Shown here in pieces: positions 58,065 through 64,000 of a stretch of DNA of 64,000 nt. This stretch comes from Asterias amurensis. Its lineage: Eukaryota; Echinodermata; Asteroidea; Forcipulatida; Asteriidae. The stretch spans positions 2,867,501 to 2,931,500 of the forward strand of contig NC_092660.1 of assembly GCF_032118995.1 (NCBI RefSeq), read 5' to 3'. Numbering within the stretch: position 1 is the first letter of the stretch; every line of letters begins with the position of its first letter. The notes below the pieces were generated by a model. It made no database searches. It worked only from the letters and a program-made list of their open reading frames with translations, and was not told where the DNA came from. The position numbers were made by a program, and so were the translations under genes.

Positions 58065-58612
58065 GAAAACTGGTAAAAGGTTTCGTTTTTCCTTTTTCCT
58101 TTTTTTTTTTTTACAAAAAAAGTTGGTGATGGGTTTGAGTTGTTCGTGTTTTTGTTATTACAGAAAACCAAACGGTATAAAAAACGGTAAAGGGTAAAGG
58201 GTTTAATTTTCGTTTTCCATTCTCGTTTTTTATGAACGGTAAAGGGTACGCCCATTCGTTTTCCCTTTTTCCTTTTAAAGATTAACAAATGGTAAAGGGT
58301 AAAAGGTTCGTTTTTTCATTTTTCTTTTAAAGATTCAAAAACGGTAAAGGGTAAAAAGGGTTCCTTTTTCCTTTTTCTTTTTGAAGATTTTGAAAGTAGT
58401 AAAGGGTAATGGTTTTTTTTTTTCGTTTTTTCATTTGGAAAATCTTGAAAAGGTTAAGGGTATACGGGTTTGTGATTCGATTTTTCCTGTAAAATAAAAA
58501 AAAAACGGTGAAGGGTTAAGAGGTTCGTTTTCCTTTTCCTTTTGAAGATTAACAAAAAATGGTAAAGGGTAAAAGGTTCGTTTTCCCTTTTTCCTTTTTG
58601 CAGATGAACAAT
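58065..58612. repeat. Degenerate 52-55 bp minisatellite between divergent genes
   Basis: About ten units of 'cggtaaagggtaaaaggttcg' followed by T-rich 'ttttcctttttccttttaaagatt'. Units begin near 58187, 58236, 58290, 58342, 58398, 58449, 58504 and 58560. Strong purine/pyrimidine strand asymmetry. Confidence 0.85.
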
Positions 58613-59172
58613 GTTATGGGTTCATTAGATTGAGACTCAAAGGAAACGATGATACTTGACAATAGTTTATGAACTCTTTGGGTCAGGTTTAGTCCAATGC
58701 TTCGGTGTCACTCAGGAGTTACATTTGTTATCAGTATAGAGGGCGGTATATAAGATGAGTGGTCTACTCGCTCTCGGACGGATATGTGTATGCGCGGCTT
58801 GTTTTGCGGGCATTTCGAACAACACAGAGTCAAGTCGTCTTTTTATGATTATTGAGAATTATGAGTGAGAGTCGAGTGTTTATTTATACTGCCTTTAGTT
58901 ATAAATTATAGTGTTTAGAGAGACATTATTCATGACATAGACAGTAATCAAACTCCACAGCGGGATCCGGTTGCTTGACAAGTCGAGATGTGTTATGAAA
59001 ATAAACAAGGACGACCAATTTGTGGACTGTCAATGACAGTGTGAGTGTTGAGAGTGACTGGGCCGGCTGTTCGCTGTTCTTCACGTTCTAAAACAGTTAT
59101 TTTATCCAACTCAAGGGAAGTTGGACTGGCCACCACCCATCAGTGGCTACAAATACAATCAAATCTACCAAA
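58613..59172. promoter_or_regulatory. RAD54L upstream region and 5' UTR (inferred)
   Basis: Must include the 5' UTR and probably the promoter of the RAD54L gene, because the start codon lies at 59173. No TATA, Inr or binding site is distinct enough to name. Confidence 0.35.
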
Positions 59173-59175
59173 ATG
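59173..59175 (+). CDS. RAD54L: RAD54L exon 1 coding part (ATG only)
   Basis: ATG directly followed by donor 'gtaaga', so only the start codon is coded in exon 1, in phase with LRRLAPSQL in exon 2. No in-frame ATG exists in exon 2 before LAPSQL, which supports this start. Confidence 0.75.
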
Positions 59176-62100
59176 GTAAGATGCTCACGTAGTGTACTGT
59201 CTGTTTGTCATGTGATGTGTATTAACTTTTTTTTAATACTAAATAAAAAATATAAAATAGATTATATTATAGATAACCGTCCTTTTTGTAACTTGTGACA
59301 CTTCCACTTGTTGAGTTATTTTATTCTACCGAGTATCCAAGCAGAAGTAGAAGCAGAAGTGAGAGGAGTGTAAACTGAAATCATCTGAATGTTCGGTGGC
59401 GGTGCTCTTACTTATAATTTGTTATATCTTAACCGCTCAGCCACGACACCTTCCACAAGCGACACCCAGAGGGGACTTGAACCCCTGACTAGTTGCGAGT
59501 CGAGAGGAGGGTTACGTTATCGCAACTAACCCCTGACCTGCTGACCCACGTCAGATCTACTCACTCAAACTTGAACTTTGGTACTCTATATAAACCACTC
59601 GGCCAATACACCCGGTACCCACTCGCCCATGGCATCTTGAACATGTTTAAGGCAGTGGACACTAGTATTGGTAATTACTCAAAATAATTATTAGCATATA
59701 CACCTCACTTGGTAACGATTGATTTCGAGACCTCAGATTTAGAATTTGAGGTCTCCAAATCAAACATCTGAAAGTAACAACTTCGTGTGACAGGGTGTTT
59801 TTTCTTTCATTATTATCTCGCAACTTCGACGACCAATTGAGCTCAAATTTTCACAGTTGTTATGCATATGTTGAGATACACCCACCAAGTGAGAAAACTG
59901 GTCTTTGACATTTACCAATAGTGCCCAGTGTCTTTAAAGCTTAATTTACTTTATTTTTAACTGTGTAGCCATTTGCTTATTTCAGCTGAGAAGACTTGCT
60001 CCAAGTCAGCTCTCCCAGTCTCAACAGACTCAGCCGAGTAAACGCAAGAATAATGAGGACGTTTGTGGTAAAAGGGTGAGTTTGCTTTTTGGAGAAGAAC
60101 AAAATGTGTGACTATACATTTGTGTAATAAAACTAATGTTCTGCTCCGATCCCTCATAGAAAAATGAAAAAAAAAAAAAAATCGGAACAGTAAACCTATC
60201 GATTTTGTTTTGAACTATGCAAATTGGATTAACAGGGCTTAAACTTTAAGCCTAGTTTATTTCATAGTTTGAAAACAAAACAAAAAGGTAGGTTTACTAC
60301 TCCGAAAAAGTTTAAAAGCAACTCTTGGTAAGGGGCTACAAGAAGACAAACTATTAAATGTATAAAAAAAAACTCTGGGAGCAGAGAAGGATGTGATATT
60401 CCTTAAAACCGTCTAGATTGTAGGATGGAGGGAAACATGCACCAGGCAAGGGGTGCCAAAGAGATGCAGTTGGCCTATGTGGAATAAAGCCGTTGGAATG
60501 ACTCTTTTTTTCTACATCTCAACAAATCAAGAGTGTATGGGTGAGAAGAAGCATAAAATCTGGTTTCACGCTAAACATTCTGATAAGGGGAACTATAGGT
60601 CGGACACCCAGGTGGCACATTTACAACAAAATATATATTAAATGTAACACTAATAATAATAATAATTAGACTGTAAAGCGCACATTTATATCCACCCTGC
60701 TGAGTGTTCGAGGCACAGTCACAACCAAAAACAAAAAACAAAGAAAAAACAGACACAAAAAAATTAGTCATTGAAAACCTGTGACAAAAGATGAGTTTTG
60801 AGAAGAGATTTGAATTTTGTGGTACAAAGACAAGATCTAAGATAAAGTGGTAGAGAGTTCCAGATGTGTGGCGCATAAAAATAATGCAGTGGTTTTTTTT
60901 CCGGTGTTGTCTCCTTTTTTCATCAGCTCTCATCCCAAAAGAAGTTGAAGTTAGATTCTGACTCCAGTAATGTTGGCAGTTCGCCGTCAGCCGGGTCCAG
61001 GTTCACATCCATCATGAGGAGACCTCTCAACTTACTGAATAACACCAACTGCAGCCCGGCAAGATCATCTCATGTATGTAGTGTTTCCTTCATGGGTTCG
61101 TGACTGAGCGATTTAGAGCATCCCATTTAAGTCCTAGTGGTGTGTTTTTGTGGTTTTAATAACAATATCAAATATCGAAGTCTTATATAGCGCACGTAAG
61201 TATCTACCAAACAAGGTACTCAAGGCGCTGAGTATATACACGTATAAACTCTCAGAAAGATTATTGCAGTGGTGGATTCTGAGACCCAATTATGTAGCAC
61301 CTTATAAGGGTTTACAAGGTGCTACGGCGCATGAAGCAGCCACAGCCAGGAACAACGGGGCGATCCCCTTCTCTTAGATAAGTGTACTGGGTTCTTTTAC
61401 ATGCATTTACACAGCACATGGGACCAACAGCTTTACGTCCCATCCGAAGGACAAAGCAATGGCTAAGTGTTTTGCTTGAGGACACAAGTGTCACAGCTGG
61501 GGATTTGAAGCCACACTCCTTGATTGCTTTGTCCTTCAGATGGGACTTAAAGCCATAGGTCCTCTGTGTTGTGTAACACACCTTAAAGAACCAATCGCGC
61601 TTATCTCAAAGAGTAGGGGTTCGCCCCGGTGTTCCTGCTTGATTGGCATTATGTTGCAAAATTAATACTCTTCATCCCTGATGCAAATCTAGGCCCTATT
61701 AAAATCATTGCTTGTCTTTCTTATGAACTGTGCAAGTTTTAATTAATGGTCTACAGTCAATTGACATGTTGACTCTTTATTTGATATCCCTCAGGAAGAG
61801 GCAATCAAGAATATTCTCTCACGGCCGTTCAAGATACCTATTCCCAACTACAAAGGTAACTTTTGGGTGTTTCTTTTCTGTGCAGGTGTCTCATGTCAAA
61901 TATTATTTAACCCTCCACTGCCTTACCTTCAGCTGTGTTCCCATTGACCTTTTTCTTTTGCTGCCACGCAGAAAGTTACCATGATTGGCTTTGGTGTAAT
62001 TCTTTCGTGCGTTCCCACCTGGACTTGTATTCCTTCCGCAAAGTTTGTATATTGTTTAACAGCGTGGTCGCGGTAGGTTTACAGCGCGGAGCTGTTCCCA

Positions 62101-63967
62101 TTTGACTTTTAGTTGCCCTGATAAGTTACCATGGCTGCGCAGAAGTCTTCCCCTGACATCTTGCGACTTGTTAGTTTTACATCACGGTCGCGGTGAGTTG
62201 ACCTTGCATACCCATTGGATTTAATTTTGTCATTCTACAGAAAAGTTGCTGTAGTTGAATGAAAAAAATTCTTATGAGAACACAATTCAATTCAATTCAA
62301 TTCAATTCAATTTATTTATTTCATCACAGATTACAAGTAAAAAGTGAAAATTGCTTTCCATGTGTGCACTAAAAGATTCAAATTTGATACTTATAGAAAA
62401 ACAAACAAACATTACATTTTAAAAACACAGAATTAATTACAAAAATTAATATAAGCAACAAATAGGCTAGTTCAAGTTTTACAAAGAGAGAAACGTTATC
62501 AAAAACTCACACTGCTTAAGCCTGGGCGATTAGTGCGACTAGTGTCAAAGTCGCGACCCTTCATTGGTCGACCAGCCTGGGTTGAGTCAAAATAGTCAAC
62601 CTTTAGTGAACACTTGAACTTGCTCTTAGTTAACTGATGAGGATTTTAATGCCAATGTGAAGTGTCATACAGTAACATAAGAAGTTTTTTTTTAAGGATC
62701 TACACTTGCTTCAAGGGGTCTTGGCATCCGTCGTCAAGGGGCACGTCAGCCCCTTCATGATCCTTATGAGGAAGGGGCACTCGTGCTGTATGCACCGGAG
62801 GAGCTGAGTGCACAGGAGCAGCTTACTGTCGACAGGTACATGTTAATAACAATCATAATAATAGTGGCATCATATAGACCATGTGAACTTCTGTTTACAA
62901 TAAGTGTGACCTTGTACAATTTTTTAGCTAGTCTGGCAGGCAAGATACTACACTGGTCATAATATATGGGAAAGTTGACATTTTGTGTCATAATTTCCAC
63001 ATAAATCAAAGAGTTATGAAAGCAACAGCTATTAAAGTCAAAATGAGCTTCAGTATTTGGACTTCATCACACAAGGCAACTTTTGCAGGCAACTTTGAAA
63101 CAATGTCAAACGACCAACAAGAAAAATATGTGACCGTTCAAAATGTGAATGCTTTCTCCCTGGAGGTTGCCTGGAACTGGCTGACTCACTGTTTTTCATC
63201 AATTCAATCTAATCGCTAATAAATTGTACTCTGTTTTTCATTGCAGAGAGAAAGTGGAGGTGCACGGTGAGTCAAACACTTTTGATCCGTTATATTTTAA
63301 AAGTGTTTACCCTGACAAGTAAGACATTAGACTTCAAAACTTTATGAGCATAAAAACATTCTTGGTACAGAGCACTGGAGAGCTGGTGATATTATAAACC
63401 ATTGTAAGAAGCCACACCCTTTGAAGTAATTTAGTTTTAGAGAAAATGGTAATTTTTCACCATAAGATTTGAATCTGATGAAGTCTTTCTCAGGTATCTG
63501 AAAAAAATACATTTCTATGTAACAAAGGTGTTTTTTCCGTTCATGATTTTCTTGCAACTTTGATGACCAATTGAGTCCAAATTTTCCTAGGTTTGTTCAT
63601 GTATGCATAATGTTGGGATATAAATCAAATGAGAATACTGGGCATTGACAATAATCCTGCAACTGATGTCATGAAACGCTAGGATTAATTCTGTCTCGAG
63701 TTAACGAAGTAACCCGTCCTAACTTAGGATGGGTTCGATGCGTCCTTACGTCTTCGGAAACAGAGTTTAACTCGTCCTTAGTCCTGAGAGTTTGGTGAAA
63801 CCGACGGTTGGACATTGACCATTAGCAATATTCTTAGCTGTAGCCATAGGTGTAAGGGCCAATTTGGATATGGCTTAATGCTGATTGCTGATTGTGGGAT
63901 TTGTTTTTTGTTTCTAGTGGTTGTTGACCCTCAGCTTTCAAAGGTTCTGCGTCCTCATCAGAGAGAG
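59173..63967 (+). CDS. RAD54L: RAD54L, N-terminal 170 codons (runs off the right edge)
   Basis: Rad54 is a nuclear dsDNA translocase that binds Rad51 filaments and drives strand invasion and branch migration in homologous recombination. Exons: 59173-59175, 59986-60075, 60927-61073, 61795-61855, 62697-62835, 63247-63266, 63918-63967; all GT-AG and in phase. The product starts M-LRRLAPSQLSQ, like the vertebrate start with RR-LAPSQL. It then has LSRPFKIPIPNYKG, LHDPYEEGALVLY, a VEVHVVVDP stretch and SKVLRPHQRE, all colinear with human RAD54L up to about residue 161. The paralogue RAD54B differs in this region. The ATPase/helicase motifs lie beyond the window. Divergent from the CH gene. Confidence 0.93.
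59430..59550 (-). mobile_element. tRNA-derived SINE fragment in RAD54L intron 1
   Basis: Plus 'taaccgctcagccacgacac' and 'gacttgaacccctgac' are reverse A- and B-box-like ends; irregular spacing argues against a working tRNA. Confidence 0.5.
59647..59937. mobile_element. GGCACTGGACAC MITE in RAD54L intron 1
   Basis: TTAA (59647-59650) plus 'ggcagtggacactagtattgg' and 'agtgcccagtgtc' plus TTAA (59934-59937). It ends about 50 bp before exon 2. Confidence 0.92.
59986..60075 (+). CDS. RAD54L: RAD54L exon 2
   Basis: 30 codons, LRRLAPSQLSQSQQTQPSKR then KNNEDVCGKR: the Gln-rich, basic N-terminus that in other animals includes Rad51 contacts. Acceptor 'cttatttcag', donor 'gtgagt'. Confidence 0.92.
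60640..60920. repeat. Dispersed repeat fragment in RAD54L intron 2
   Basis: 'ctgtaaagcgcac', 'gagttttgagaagagatttg' and 'gatgtgtggcgc' have the look of a dispersed repeat tail; (AAT)n at its start. The class is not recognised, and no second copy was found here. Confidence 0.4.
60927..61073 (+). CDS. RAD54L: RAD54L exon 3
   Basis: 49 codons, LSSQKKLKLDSDSSNVG through RFTSIMRRPLNLLNNTNC to ARSSH; the position and 'F-S-x-RxPL' pattern match the region before the IPIPNY motif. Acceptor 'ttttcatcag', donor 'gtatgt'. Confidence 0.88.
61170..61560 (-). mobile_element. SINE, minus strand, in RAD54L intron 3
   Basis: 'tagcgcacgtaagtatctacc' and 'aaggcgct' at the left, then 'acgtcccatccgaaggacaa' and 'gctaagtgttttgcttgagg', the inverse of the SINE core at 31110. 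It ends in a damaged tRNA T-arm ('ggggatttgaagcc'). Confidence 0.55.
61795..61855 (+). CDS. RAD54L: RAD54L exon 4
   Basis: Encodes EEAIKNILSRPFKIPIPNYK plus the first base of a Gly codon: the most conserved N-terminal Rad54 motif. Acceptor 'tatccctcag'. Confidence 0.95.
61856..62696. other. RAD54L intron 4
   Basis: Contains an (ATTCA)n microsatellite at about 62286-62311; otherwise nothing recognised. Confidence 0.6.
62697..62835 (+). CDS. RAD54L: RAD54L exon 5
   Basis: Encodes GLGIRRQGARQPLHDPYEEG, then ALVLYAPEELSAQEQLTVD. Human RAD54L has the same order (LG-R-G-R-LHDP-ALVLY-LS..QL). Exit phase 2. Confidence 0.95.
63247..63266 (+). CDS. RAD54L: RAD54L exon 6 (20-nt microexon)
   Basis: Encodes REKVEVH plus one base. 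Acceptor 'tcattgcag', donor 'gtgagt'; without it the reading frame between exons 5 and 7 breaks. Confidence 0.9.
63345..63655. mobile_element. Eroded GGCACTGGACAC MITE in RAD54L intron 6
   Basis: 'ttggtacagagcactggagag' to 'gaccaattgagtccaaatttt' keeps the interior order at low identity; termini lost. Confidence 0.65.
63672..63812. mobile_element. Diverged CACAAAGAGTTAGGAC foldback MITE
   Basis: 'gattaattctgtctcgagtta', 'cgtcctaacttaggatggg' and 'ctcgtccttagtcc...gtgaaaccgacgg' match the 54177 family. Confidence 0.65.
63918..63967 (+). CDS. RAD54L: RAD54L exon 7 (last in window)
   Basis: Encodes VVVDPQLSKVLRPHQRE, leading into the Q-motif/helicase core ('LR.HQREGV' in human). Donor 'gtaaga' leaves phase 0; the next exon is outside. 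Confidence 0.95.
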
Positions 63968-64000
63968 GTAAGACCTTTAGAGCAACCCGAGCCTCATTGC

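Overview
The window is animal nuclear DNA, most likely from a marine deuterostome and probably an echinoderm. Three spliced genes with ordinary metazoan GT-AG introns are embedded in dense short repeats: palindromic MITEs flanked by TTAA, tRNA-headed SINEs, and a foldback element like the TU/foldback transposons known from sea urchins. The phylum call is inference from this repeat style; no species-diagnostic sequence was found.

Layout. Positions 1-20120 are satellite DNA in two adjoining tandem arrays: family A (about 496 bp unit, about 15.7 copies, cut by the left edge) and family B (about 470 bp unit, about 26 copies). The families are homologous to each other, both show higher-order structure, and a decayed relic monomer lies just outside the array (about 20259-20735). 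The many short ORFs here are by-products of repetition, not convincing genes. Positions 20736-32748 have no recognisable gene; they hold MITEs (one nested in another), SINE fragments and a foldback element whose arms are 42-bp tandem repeats (29415-30220).

Genes. (1) 32749-42694, plus strand: a complete 8-exon excitatory amino acid (glutamate/aspartate) transporter of family SLC1, 527 aa, with every exon junction in phase. (2) 47395-56431, minus strand: a 10-exon gene for a protein with an N-terminal tandem calponin-homology module and a long disordered tail, about 650 aa. I do not recognise its family name. Its 3' end (last codons plus stop) is part of an 80-bp minisatellite. (3) 59173 to the right edge, plus strand: the first seven coding exons (170 codons) of RAD54L, the Rad51-partner SWI/SNF-type recombination motor; the helicase core lies beyond the window.

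Genes 1 and 2 converge (4.7 kb between stop codons); genes 2 and 3 diverge from a 2.7-kb shared upstream region containing a degenerate 52-55 bp minisatellite. Their functions (neurotransmitter uptake, cytoskeleton, DNA repair) suggest no joint pathway. All exon models come from reading frames, splice signals and protein similarity by eye; no alignment or transcript was available.
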